Assembly: GCA_039177505.1 (NCBI GenBank)
Contig: JBCDFR010000011.1
Coordinates: 12,322 to 76,321 of the forward strand
Length of the DNA stretch: 64,000 nt
Reading direction: 5' to 3'
Source: JABSQH01 sp039177505
GTDB lineage: Bacteria > Actinomycetota > Acidimicrobiia > Acidimicrobiales > Ilumatobacteraceae
The position numbers were made by a program, and so were the translations under genes. Under the pieces are notes generated by a model. The model did no database searches and was not told the DNA's origin. It saw only the letters and a list, made by a program, of their open reading frames with translations. Each line of letters opens with the position of its first letter. Within the stretch, counting starts at the first letter, position 1. Positions 1 to 7,865 of the stretch are shown in pieces.

Positions 1-324
1 CTCGTCGTCTTCGAGGATCACTCCGTCGTTGTCGGCAATGCCGTATCGCGCTGAGTCGTTCAGGTTCTGCGCGATCCGCTCGGCGGTGATCATCGACCGT
101 CCCGGATACTCACCGAGCATCACGACGTGAGACGGCGACGTCTCAGCGATGGCAGCTGCGACCACGTCGATACAACGAAACCACCTGCTGGGAGCGATGA
201 GCCCCGTCACCGGAACCCCGTCGATCGTCTCGCCGTCGAGCGCCTCGGCGGTCAGCTGTGCAGGATTGGTCGGGGTGGTGCCGTACGGCTCGAACCCGGT
301 CACCAGCACTTGCGAGGCCGTCAT
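1..324 (-). CDS. pcp: Pyroglutamyl-peptidase I, 5' part (runs off left edge)
   Basis: Cytosolic cysteine peptidase (family C15) that removes N-terminal pyroglutamate from peptides. Reading from the ATG at 324 there are 108 open codons to the window edge. The N-terminus VLVTGFEPYG, followed by NPAQ, is the family's opening beta-strand signature. Further on, VVMLGEYPGR and ITAERIAQN correspond to the strand and helix carrying the catalytic glutamate (here E in AERIAQN). The catalytic Cys and His lie in the missing C-terminal half. GGAG sits four bases before the ATG. The gene is transcribed away from the redoxin gene at 463. The family is recognised from motifs; intactness cannot be judged. Confidence 0.8.
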   Translation of the reverse strand, partial: MTASQVLVTGFEPYGTTPTNPAQLTAEALDGETIDGVPVTGLIAPSRWFRCIDVVAAAIAETSPSHVVMLGEYPGRSMITAERIAQNLNDSARYGIADNDGVILEDDE

Positions 325-462
325 CTCACTCCGCTCTGTCGTCGATCGAATGGGCAGCGAGAGCGCTGCACTCGGTAGCACGCGCAGGTTAATCAAGTAC
401 ACGTCGCTCTGACCCGAGTGCTCGGCTCAAGCGGGACCGGACCGACGTGCAAGTGTTGGTGT

Positions 463-1590
463 GTGATCCTCGACACGCTCGACATCGACACTGATGCCTT
501 CTTGGCGGGCACCGGCTGGCAGATCAAACCCGAAGGCGCCTGCAAGGGCGAGGTCTGTGTGCCGCTCCCTGACGGGTTCTCGCTCGAGCACGCCGCGCAA
601 CGACTGGGCATGGCGTTGGTCGCCGATGAGTCCACCGGCCGCTGGGCGCTCGGTCCGGAATCGCTGAACGGCCAAGCGCTCGTCACTGCCGAGGCCCCCG
701 ATTTGGTGCTCGACGACATCGATGGCAACGAGTTCCGCCTGTCGTCGTTGCGCGGCAAGAAGGTGGTGCTCGTCGCCTGGGCGCCGTATTGAGGCTGTCG
801 TTATGACCTGCCCGGGTGGCAGGCACTGCACGAGGAACTGAGCCCGCACGGTGTCGAGATCGTCACGGTGTCGTTGGAACTGAGTGGGCCTGAGGTGTCG
901 CGGCCGTTCATCGATGCGGCATCGCCCAGTCATCCGTCACTGTTGGATCCGACACACCAGATGGACGCGTTGTTTGGAGTGGTCAACATCCCCAACGTCA
1001 TCTGGATCGACGAACAGGGCATCATCGTCCGGTCTGCAGAGCCCGGGTTCCCGGGGGGCGACCACTACCCCGATTGGCTGCGCTCGTTCCTCGACGAACG
1101 CGACGCGGCGGCCGAAGCCAAGGCGGCCGAGATCGAAGCAACCGATCCAGAGCTTGCGGCCAAGATGCGCGGCGGTCAGGATCAGCAGTCGTACGCCGAC
1201 GCGCTTCGAGACTGGGCAACCAACGGCGCCGAGAGCCGATTCGCGATGTCCCCAGACGAGGTCATCGCCGCGTCACAGCCGCGTCCCGCTGCTGTGTCGG
1301 AAGCCGCGGCGCACTTCGAACTGGCCAACGACTTGTGGCGCCGCGACGATCGTGACGCGGCGATTCCGCACTTCAACGCCGCCCACCGCCTGCAGCCCGA
1401 CAACTGGACCTACAAGCGTCAGGCCTGGTCGCTGGTCGGCAACGAGCGCGCCGGTGGCGGAGAACTCGGTCGCTTCAATCAAGGTCCCCTGCCCGGCGAA
1501 GAAAACGACTGGCCCTTCGACGGCAACTTCACCGAAGAAGCTGGCAGCACTCCGGCCGGCGACTATTACCCCAAGACCCTTGACCTCTGA
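463..1590 (+). CDS. ResA/redoxin-like protein with in-frame UGA, probable selenoprotein (WAxxUGC type)
   Basis: Thioredoxin-fold protein of 375 residues if the TGA at 790-792 is read as selenocysteine (Sec110). Both sides of the TGA are in the same frame and read as one domain: strand VVLVAW, then A-P-Y-U-G-C, then RYDLPGWQALHEEL, and later the cis-proline segment IPNVIWID near residue 177. The UGA therefore sits exactly where the first redox Cys belongs, with Cys112 as partner. A SECIS-like hairpin follows (798-833). Residues 27 and 32 are a further Cys pair; residues about 279-318 look like one TPR-like helical hairpin. The GTG at 463 was chosen because its N-terminus (MILDTLDIDTD) reads as protein; GTG 418 is an in-frame alternative. 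Other readings are a nonsense mutation or a base error (TGC to TGA). Substrate unknown; no signal peptide, so probably cytoplasmic. Confidence 0.75.
798..833 (+). promoter_or_regulatory. Candidate bacterial SECIS element
   Basis: Hairpin inside the coding region just after the TGA at 790-792. The upper stem CCTGCC (807-812) pairs perfectly with GGCAGG (818-823) around the five-base loop CGGGT (813-817). A lower stem TCGT (798-801) pairs with ACGA (830-833) across an internal loop. The apical loop starts 20 bases after the UGA and has a G within its first two bases. Both agree with the known bacterial SECIS pattern recognised by SelB. The agreement is seen in the sequence; function is inferred. 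Confidence 0.65.
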
Positions 1591-1665
1591 GCGGCGACAA
1601 CCTCCCCGGGTACACCGAACCCACAGATCGTGTTGGTCGGTCCGCTCGGCGCGGCCTCCCGTAGG

Positions 1666-2118
1666 TCAGGCACGGCGAAGTGCTCTTCGGGCTACCGGGC
1701 CCCAGCGCGCCGTGTGCGAACTCCGGAGTCGGCGGGACACGACATGGCCGGCTCGACGCAACGCCTTGCTTCGTCGCTTTGCTGCGTCGACCGCCGGAGC
1801 CGCATCGGCAGCGCCCGCCAAGCAACCTTCTGCGACGGCGGCGACGAAACGCTTCTGACGCTTCTTCGAGCGGACCTTGTTGACAACAACGGCTCGACCG
1901 CGGGAATCAATGACGACGGCTACCGGTCCATGGCAGACACCGAGACACGGTGATTGAGCGATCTTCACCGAGGCGTTCTCGAGGCGCCGCACCAGCGTGC
2001 GGTAGGCATCACACTGGTCCTTGGCACAGTCGCTCCCGCGACACACCACAACCGACAGCGGTGCATCAGATCGACCGCCGTCACCCATGACGAGTACCCC
2101 GTCGGTGCCAGTGCACAC
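1666..2118 (-). CDS. Thioredoxin-like [2Fe-2S] ferredoxin domain protein
   Basis: A 150-residue protein. The N-terminal two thirds carry the cysteine pattern of the thioredoxin-like 2Fe-2S ferredoxins: CRGSDC at about residues 26-31, another Cys five residues later, and then PCLGVCHGP with a C-x3-C pair. This fold is related to NuoE and serves as an electron carrier. The last 60 residues are rich in Arg, Lys and Ala (KKRQKR, RRSKALRR) and look disordered and basic. ATG 2088 is an alternative start that would trim ten residues. The product lies tail-to-tail with the redoxin gene at 463-1590, and a redox link is possible but unproven. No partner oxidoreductase is adjacent. Confidence 0.65.
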   Translation of the reverse strand: MCTGTDGVLVMGDGGRSDAPLSVVVCRGSDCAKDQCDAYRTLVRRLENASVKIAQSPCLGVCHGPVAVVIDSRGRAVVVNKVRSKKRQKRFVAAVAEGCLAGAADAAPAVDAAKRRSKALRRAGHVVSRRLRSSHTARWGPVARRALRRA

Positions 2119-2171
2119 AAGGAACCAGACGTTGGAATGCCGCCACCACGTGATCAGTCAACACCGTGGCA

Positions 2172-2591
2172 CTACCGCGTGAACAATCGAACGACGAGAT
2201 AAACGACCACGAACGGCAGCCCGACGCGGAAGACCAAGACGACCAGCGTCAGCACCCAGTCCTGTGCCGACCCAATCACCTCAGCGACTGGCACCTCGCG
2301 CCCATCAGCGAACCGACAAGACGCGGGTTGACCGCCGTTCGCAACGTCGGCATCACCCTGTTGGATCGCCACCACATCGCCCTCGCGACGACACAACGGC
2401 TCGTACACAACGCGGTTCACCAACCACGTCGCACCCAGCACGATCGGCACGTAGGTGACCACGAAGAACCCAAGGATCCACACCGCACGCCGACCGCTCG
2501 GACGGCTAACCCCAGAGCCGGAGTGTGCTGCACTGCCGGCCGCTACGGCTGCGGCGCGTTCGTCGGCGTCGAGGCCCTCGAACGAATCCAT
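2172..2591 (-). CDS. Small membrane protein, unknown function
   Basis: 139 residues. An acidic, alanine-rich N-terminus (MDSFEGLDADERAAAV) precedes a first membrane segment at about 36-60. A polar loop with two Cys residues (PLCRREG, ASCRFADG) follows, then a second membrane segment at about 112-136. I do not recognise the family. The ATG at 2591 is two bases after the stop of the repeat protein upstream (2594-4048), so the two are translationally coupled. The two Cys residues lie on the same loop and could form a disulfide if it is exported. A helper or anchor role for the secreted repeat protein is a guess from the coupling alone. Confidence 0.6.
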   Translation of the reverse strand: MDSFEGLDADERAAAVAAGSAAHSGSGVSRPSGRRAVWILGFFVVTYVPIVLGATWLVNRVVYEPLCRREGDVVAIQQGDADVANGGQPASCRFADGREVPVAEVIGSAQDWVLTLVVLVFRVGLPFVVVYLVVRLFTR

Positions 2592-2593
2592 GC

Positions 2594-4048
2594 TCACAAC
2601 GGCCCTCCGAGCCCCTCGCCGCACACCCTGGCGGCGTTTGCAACCGAGCAGTTGACCCCGTCGCCCCCGGCGATCGACTCATTCTCACCGACCGCCTGGT
2701 TCATGAACCCACCAGCCACCGAGGTGCGCTCGCCGGCGGCGGGGTTGTTTGCACCGCCCGACACCGACGAGGCGACGCTGACCGCGTCATTGTTCGATCC
2801 GCCCGACACCGACGATCCGCTGTTTGTTGCCTGGTTGTTGAGGCCGCCGGACACCGAGGAATGCTCGCCCGACGCAACGTTGCCGGAACCCCCCGACACA
2901 GATGCATTGCTCCCTGACGCAGTGTTCTCTTCACCACCGCTCACCGACGAACGGAAACCCTCTGCCTCATTGCGTCGTCCCCCGCTGACCAAGGAGTGCT
3001 CGCCCGAAGCGCTGTTTTGGTAGCCGCCCGAGACGGTGGCGTAGTTCGACGTGCTGTCGTTCTCGTCGCCGCCGAACACACTCGCATACGGCGAATTGGA
3101 CGTGTTCCGTGCTCCGCCCGTCACGACGGACCACTGGCCGGACGCCGTGTTGCTGAGACCGCCGACGACACTTGCATAACCGCTGCCAATCGAGTTGCTG
3201 GCACCGGCGACGACCCCGGAGTGCGATGTCCAATCGTTGTCGGTGCCGACGATGAAGTTGTGACTCCCGACCCGTGACTCCGGGGTCAGCAGATCCTCGT
3301 TGTAGCCGATGATCAGATTGCCTTCGCCGTTGCAGACCGGGACGCTGTTGATCGAACACTCCGTCGTCCCGTTGCCGTTCACCACCTGGACGTTCATTCC
3401 GGTGAACCGCAACGTGTCACGACCGTCGACCTCGAGTCGGTTGACGCCCTCGAGTCGACCGAGCAACGTGTCTAGCTCGGCCTCGACGGCGCTGAGGCGG
3501 GTGTGGAGTTCGCTCAGACTGGCCGTCGAGTAATACCCGACCACATCACCAACCACCGACACCTCACCGTTCTGATTGAACAACTTGACCGCCCCCGACG
3601 GCGACAACGACACATCCACCTTGTTCGGAAAGGGCGCCTGACCCGCTGAAAAATTCAGATTCGAAATCAACGGCACGTCCACCAGATCCGCCGGAAACAA
3701 CCGCACATTCGACTGCGCGGTCGGATTCACCGCCGTCACATTCATCGCCACCCCCGCAGCGTCGCTGGGAATCGCCAGTTCACCCACACACTCACCAACA
3801 CCGCCGGTGATCTGCTGCGTAAACACCTCACCAGCACCCAGCGGTGTCGACCGCGGACCGACCTGATTCGGCGCTGACCGATAGTCAAACGCCCGACACC
3901 CAGCCGTCGGCACAAACGTCGCATCCGACTCACCCGGCGCCGCATCCACACGCCACGCCGCCAACACGATCGCCGCAACGACCGCTCCGACCAGCGCCGC
4001 AGTGACCAACCAGACCACCGAACGCACACGAACCACTGCTACGGACAT
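2594..4048 (-). CDS. Secreted protein with YadA-head-like 15-residue repeats
   Basis: 484 residues. Residues 5-35 form a signal anchor or signal peptide (VVWLVTAALVGAVVAAIVLAAW). About 45-173 is a beta-rich domain of the type common in secreted actinobacterial proteins, with CRAFDYRSAP, MNVTAVNPTAQSNVRLFPA, SNLNFSAGQ and ending VVGDVVGYYS. A short leucine-heptad stretch (SELHTRLSAVEAELDTLLGR, 179-198) looks coiled-coil. From about 279 to 463 there are twelve 15-residue repeats with consensus VSGGxxNxASGxxSS, as in trimeric adhesin heads. Start ATG 4048 is preceded by GGAGGGG. Adhesin or surface fibre is the likely role; there is no outer-membrane anchor, in keeping with a monoderm host. Confidence 0.65.
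   Translation of the reverse strand: MSVAVVRVRSVVWLVTAALVGAVVAAIVLAAWRVDAAPGESDATFVPTAGCRAFDYRSAPNQVGPRSTPLGAGEVFTQQITGGVGECVGELAIPSDAAGVAMNVTAVNPTAQSNVRLFPADLVDVPLISNLNFSAGQAPFPNKVDVSLSPSGAVKLFNQNGEVSVVGDVVGYYSTASLSELHTRLSAVEAELDTLLGRLEGVNRLEVDGRDTLRFTGMNVQVVNGNGTTECSINSVPVCNGEGNLIIGYNEDLLTPESRVGSHNFIVGTDNDWTSHSGVVAGASNSIGSGYASVVGGLSNTASGQWSVVTGGARNTSNSPYASVFGGDENDSTSNYATVSGGYQNSASGEHSLVSGGRRNEAEGFRSSVSGGEENTASGSNASVSGGSGNVASGEHSSVSGGLNNQATNSGSSVSGGSNNDAVSVASSVSGGANNPAAGERTSVAGGFMNQAVGENESIAGGDGVNCSVANAARVCGEGLGGPL
2660..3214 (-). repeat. Twelve tandem 45-bp coding repeats (15 aa each)
   Basis: Degenerate in-frame 45-bp units inside the secreted protein, encoding VSGG followed by an Asn at position 7 and a small Gly/Ser-rich second half. 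The protein repeat is regular, while the DNA copies have diverged, so this is an old array rather than a recent expansion. Confidence 0.7.
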
Positions 4049-4170
4049 CGCCGTTCCCCTCCATCTCCGAACGCCGACGATCGGCGCCGATGCCACAGAA
4101 CCCGAGGAGCGGCTCACCCGCCTGAGCAACCGTTACTCAAGTTGCGATATCGGGGCAACGCACGGTGCCG

Positions 4171-4176
4171 TAACAT
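4171..4176 (+). promoter_or_regulatory. -10 box of the LuxR-type regulator gene
   Basis: TAACAT lies nine bases before the GTG start at 4186, which implies a very short or absent leader. A TTGCGA is present upstream, but at a 23-base spacing, too far for a standard -35. Confidence 0.35.
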
Positions 4177-4185
4177 CGACCGGCG

Positions 4186-6816
4186 GTGGGTTTGGTGATC
4201 GGTCGAGACGATGAACTAGCGCTGGCGCTGACGACCGTGGCCGAGCGGCCGGGGTGCGTCGTCATCACCGGCGCGGCGGGCGTCGGCAAGACACACCTCG
4301 CCGGCGCCATCGGCGACGCGCTCCGTTCCGACGGGATTGACGTCGCCCGGATCACGGGAACACTGTCCTCGTCGTCCGTTCCGCTCGGCGCCTTGGCCCC
4401 GCTGCTCCCGACGATGCCTGCGAACCCCGACATGGAGAACGCGGCTGCCGGTGCCGGCACGCTGCTGCTGCTGCAACATGCGACCGACAACCTCATCCGT
4501 GCCCAGGACGATTCGCAGCGCCGCGCACTCATCATCGACGACGCGCAACATCTCGACCTGACATCGGCGATCGTCATCGCCCAACTCGCTGCCGATCAGA
4601 CGATCACGACCATCTTGACCGTGCGCACAGGAGATCCGACGCCCGACCCGATCACCGCGCTCGGTACCAATGGCGCAGCAGCACGGATCCATCTCGACCC
4701 ACTCGACGAAGCCGACAGCGCACGATTCGCAGCCGGTGTCCTCGGCGCCCCGCTCGACGGAGCGTCATCGCACCGCCTGTTCGCGCTCGGTGCCGGCAAC
4801 CCGCTGTTCGTGGAGGAGTTGCTGGCGAGTGCGCTGCGAGACTCGGCACTCACCGAATCAGACGGCCGGTGGCGGTTGCACGAACGCTGGCGACCGTCGA
4901 TTCGAGGTGGCCGCGTCTCCGATCTCGTCCGCGCCCGCCTCGACCAGCTCGACGACAAACATCGCGAGTGCGTCGAGCTGATCGCATTGTCCGAGCCGGT
5001 CGCTCTGAGCGAGGCCGAACGCCTCGTCGATACCGAAGCGCTCGAAGCGCTCGAAGTCGCCGAGCTCGTCGCGGTCCGCCACGACAACGTGGAGATCCGG
5101 CACCCCCTCGTCGGCGAGGTCGTACGCGCCGGGCTCGCCGTGACACGCCGACGGCGGCTGTACGGCCTGCTCGCGGAACGATCGAACCCCGTCGTCGAAG
5201 ACGACATCGACATGATGCGTCATGCGCTGTGGGTACTCGAGTCCGGCACCGTCGATCGGCCCTTGTTTGCGGCAGCCACCAAGTTCGCCCGGTTCGCCGA
5301 CGACTATCCGGTCGGACTGCGGTTCGCGGAGGCGATCGTCGCAGAAAGCGAGCACTTCGAGGCTGCCGTCCTCGCCGGCGAGATGGCCTATCAGCTCGGC
5401 GACCACAAGGCCAGCGAGGCCTGGCTCCAACGCGCCGCACGAGTCGCACACGGCCCCGACGAGGAAGCGCTGGTGGTCATCAATCAGCTCTCGACCGTGT
5501 ACTGGGGGCTCGCCGATTGGGAGCTGTGCACGTCATTGGTCGACGAGTTTCGAGATCGACATCCCGACAGTGACTGGGCAGGCGACCTGGAAGGACTGCT
5601 CGGCACGCTGTGCATGTTCAACGGCGAGCCCGACGAGGCACTCCGACGCATCGTGCCGCTCCGTCGGCGCAACGATCAGCGCGCCAGAGTCGAAGTGGCG
5701 TTCGTAAGTGCGCCAGCCCTCGGCCAGAAGGGACGCACCGACGAGGCGGTGGCGGTCGCGGAGCGGGGATTCTCCGAACACGTCGAACTCGGTGAGCAAG
5801 TCGGGCTCGGCGCATCGGGGAACCACATGATGACCATGCTCAGCGCGCAGTCGAACGGCGGCCGTCTAGCAACGGCAGAGCAGCTCGGCCAGACCATCTA
5901 CGACGTGGTGCGTCGCTCGTGGCAGCCGATGTCGATCGCCATCGTGGCCTACACGAACGGCCGCACCGACCTCGCCCGCGGACGTCCGGCGGCCGCCGCA
6001 CAGTGGTTTCGAGAGGGCGCCGCGACCGCCCGCGGACCACAGAACCGCGACTCGTTGCGGTGGTGTCTCGGAGGGTTGGCCCTGGCCTTGGCACGCGTCG
6101 GCGCAACCGAGCTCGGACAGGAAGCGTTGGAGGAGGCATTGGCGCTCGACGGTCTGGCACGGTTGAGCGACATCGACATCGAACGCGCTACGGCGCAGCT
6201 GCGTGTTAACGCAGGCGACCTTGCTGCTGCGTCGGCGGGTCTGATCGAAGCCGCAGCGCGCTGGCGCGAGAACGGCCACGCGATCAACGAGGCCGAAGCG
6301 CTCCACGCGCTGGTCTCGATCGGCGAGCCCGATCTCGCGGCAGCGCGGCTCGCCGAGCTCGCCGCGGAGTCCGACGCCGAGGCGATCACGGTGCCAGCTC
6401 GGCATGCCGCAGCGGCGCTCGCCGCCGACATCGACGCGCTCGAGCAGGTCGCCCACGACTATCTCGCGCACGGAGCCGAGTTCTCCGCTGCTGAGGCGTT
6501 GGCCGGTGCCGCGCACCACGCACGTGCCGGCGGAGATGTGCGCCGAGCGACCGGGCTGACCACCCGGTCGCGCTCGATCGCGCAGCGCTGCGAAGGATCG
6601 ATCAACCCGGTACTGATGACCGGCGAAGAACCGACACCACTGACCAAGCGCGAGCGTGAGATCGCACTTCTCGCCGCGAACGGCATGCGCAGCAAACAGA
6701 TCGCCGAAACACTGACGCTGTCGGTGCGTACCGTCGACAATCACCTCCAGAACGTCTACACCAAACTCGGCATCAGCGATCGCGCCGACCTCCCCGACGC
6801 GCTCACGCCCTCCTGA
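4186..6816 (+). CDS. LuxR-family regulator with N-terminal AAA ATPase (LAL/MalT-like)
   Basis: 876 residues. Walker A GAAGVGKT lies at 29-36, with a Walker B-like LIIDDAQHLD near 125. A long helical middle of TPR-like repeats follows, and a LuxR/GerE helix-turn-helix occupies the last 58 residues (LTKREREIALLAANGMRSKQIAETL...VRTVDNHLQNVYTKLGISDR). This is the architecture of large ATP-binding LuxR regulators, which bind an inducer through the TPR region and switch on ATP binding. The signal and target genes are unknown. The GTG start is nine bases after a TAACAT box, so the gene appears separately transcribed. It lies divergent to the repeat-protein gene (start at 4048), with about 140 bp between them. 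Confidence 0.85.
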   Translation: MGLVIGRDDELALALTTVAERPGCVVITGAAGVGKTHLAGAIGDALRSDGIDVARITGTLSSSSVPLGALAPLLPTMPANPDMENAAAGAGTLLLLQHATDNLIRAQDDSQRRALIIDDAQHLDLTSAIVIAQLAADQTITTILTVRTGDPTPDPITALGTNGAAARIHLDPLDEADSARFAAGVLGAPLDGASSHRLFALGAGNPLFVEELLASALRDSALTESDGRWRLHERWRPSIRGGRVSDLVRARLDQLDDKHRECVELIALSEPVALSEAERLVDTEALEALEVAELVAVRHDNVEIRHPLVGEVVRAGLAVTRRRRLYGLLAERSNPVVEDDIDMMRHALWVLESGTVDRPLFAAATKFARFADDYPVGLRFAEAIVAESEHFEAAVLAGEMAYQLGDHKASEAWLQRAARVAHGPDEEALVVINQLSTVYWGLADWELCTSLVDEFRDRHPDSDWAGDLEGLLGTLCMFNGEPDEALRRIVPLRRRNDQRARVEVAFVSAPALGQKGRTDEAVAVAERGFSEHVELGEQVGLGASGNHMMTMLSAQSNGGRLATAEQLGQTIYDVVRRSWQPMSIAIVAYTNGRTDLARGRPAAAAQWFREGAATARGPQNRDSLRWCLGGLALALARVGATELGQEALEEALALDGLARLSDIDIERATAQLRVNAGDLAAASAGLIEAAARWRENGHAINEAEALHALVSIGEPDLAAARLAELAAESDAEAITVPARHAAAALAADIDALEQVAHDYLAHGAEFSAAEALAGAAHHARAGGDVRRATGLTTRSRSIAQRCEGSINPVLMTGEEPTPLTKREREIALLAANGMRSKQIAETLTLSVRTVDNHLQNVYTKLGISDRADLPDALTPS

Positions 6817-6917
6817 AATACCGGGGATTCCGTGCGAATTTCTCACGTTCTCGCGAACAGAACGCGCTCTCGCGCTCGCGGTGCTGCACGTGCCACACCG
6901 GGCGAGCGCACCCCCGA

Positions 6918-7055
6918 CGAGACATCCCGGCTGTACTGACCGCGATCGAGAGCGGCTTCGACCCCGACGTCGTGACCACCGACGTCGTGCCCTGGGACGA
7001 CGCCGCAGAGGCGCTCGCCGACCCGTCGATGAAGATGGTCATCGAGCGGAACTGA
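6918..7055 (+). pseudogene. C-terminal relic of a zinc/NAD(P)-dependent alcohol dehydrogenase
   Basis: The 6817-7149 gap contains no intact gene. One frame ending at the TGA 7053-7055 reads AVLTAIESGFDPDVVTT and then DVVPWDDAAEALADPSMKMVIERN. This matches the last turn of MDR-family dehydrogenases (…THVVPLDDAAEAF…IKVLI). Third positions are nearly all G or C, as in real genes here. There is no start, no catalytic domain and no Rossmann motif, so this is a decayed 3' fragment. The upstream boundary is approximate. Confidence 0.45.
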
Positions 7056-7149
7056 TCGGACGATCCCGATCAGCTGATGTGCGGCAGTCACTCGCCCGGC
7101 GTGCACGGGTAGCCGCTCGGATGGTCGAGCAATGCCACGATGACACCCG

Positions 7150-7794
7150 GTGAGCAACCACGAGCAGACCGCACGCACCGTCTATAGCCGATCGGCCGTC
7201 GACTACGCCTCGGCGGTCGGCACGGTTGTCTCGGCAGCCTTCGAGACAGCGACCGACGTCGCGCAGCTCGACGCGTTCGCCGCCGAGTGCCCCGAGGGCG
7301 GGCTCGTCGTCGACGCAGGGTGCGGCTCCGGCCGCGTCGCACGGCTGCTCGCCGATCGAACCCTCGAGGTGCTCGGGACGGACATCGCGCCCGGCATGAT
7401 CGATGTCGCCCGTCATGCCCACCCCGATCTGCGGTTCGAGGTGGCACCGCTCACACAGCTCCCGATTCGTGCCCAGCACGCGGCTGGTGTCGTGTTCTGG
7501 TACTCGATCATTGCCACGCCACCCGCCGCCCTCGATGTCGTGTGGGTCGAACTCCGACGCGTGCTCGTCGACGGTGGCCGTGCGCTGGTCGGATTTCAAT
7601 CCGGCGATGGCGAAGCGGTCTATCGACCCGACGCCTACGGGACCGACACGACCCTCACGCTGTATCGCCACTCGATCGATGTCATCACCGCTGGATTGGA
7701 CGGCGCCGGTCTCGAAGTCACAACGGTGGCCTCTCGGGCGCCGCGCTTCGAGCACGAGACGACGCGCCAAGCCTTCGTGCACGCCAGGGCCTGA
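7150..7794 (+). CDS. Class I SAM-dependent methyltransferase
   Basis: 214 residues with a single methyltransferase domain. Motif I is VVDAGCGSG at 53-61, the acidic residue ending strand 2 is in EVLGTDIAP (about 77), and a later strand reads VVFWYSIIATPP. The protein resembles methyltransferase-11/25 small-molecule enzymes. The substrate cannot be told from the sequence. The GTG start follows CACCCG with no clear Shine-Dalgarno. The MFS carrier at 7866 follows 70 bases later but has its own -10 box, so the two need not be co-transcribed. Confidence 0.75.
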   Translation: MSNHEQTARTVYSRSAVDYASAVGTVVSAAFETATDVAQLDAFAAECPEGGLVVDAGCGSGRVARLLADRTLEVLGTDIAPGMIDVARHAHPDLRFEVAPLTQLPIRAQHAAGVVFWYSIIATPPAALDVVWVELRRVLVDGGRALVGFQSGDGEAVYRPDAYGTDTTLTLYRHSIDVITAGLDGAGLEVTTVASRAPRFEHETTRQAFVHARA

Positions 7795-7852
7795 CCACTC
7801 GGCACCACCCGGCCCCGTGCGAGTCCCACCTCGGATTCGCCACACAGCGCCG

Positions 7853-7858
7853 TAGGGT
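7853..7858 (+). promoter_or_regulatory. -10 box for a leaderless MFS transporter transcript
   Basis: TAGGGT is seven bases before the ATG at 7866. The expected transcription start would coincide with the start codon. No good -35 is seen. Confidence 0.35.
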
Positions 7859-7865
7859 GCCCCGA

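Noticed and set aside
790..792. Reading the TGA as a plain nonsense mutation that splits the gene
   Set aside because: Not excluded, but codon use, motif position and the SECIS-like hairpin all fit selenocysteine better; recorded as the alternative in the feature.
2166..3023. Long plus-strand frame rich in PPDTD repeats
   Set aside because: It is the antisense shadow of the 45-bp repeats of the secreted protein; the minus strand has a signal peptide, ribosome site and coherent domains.
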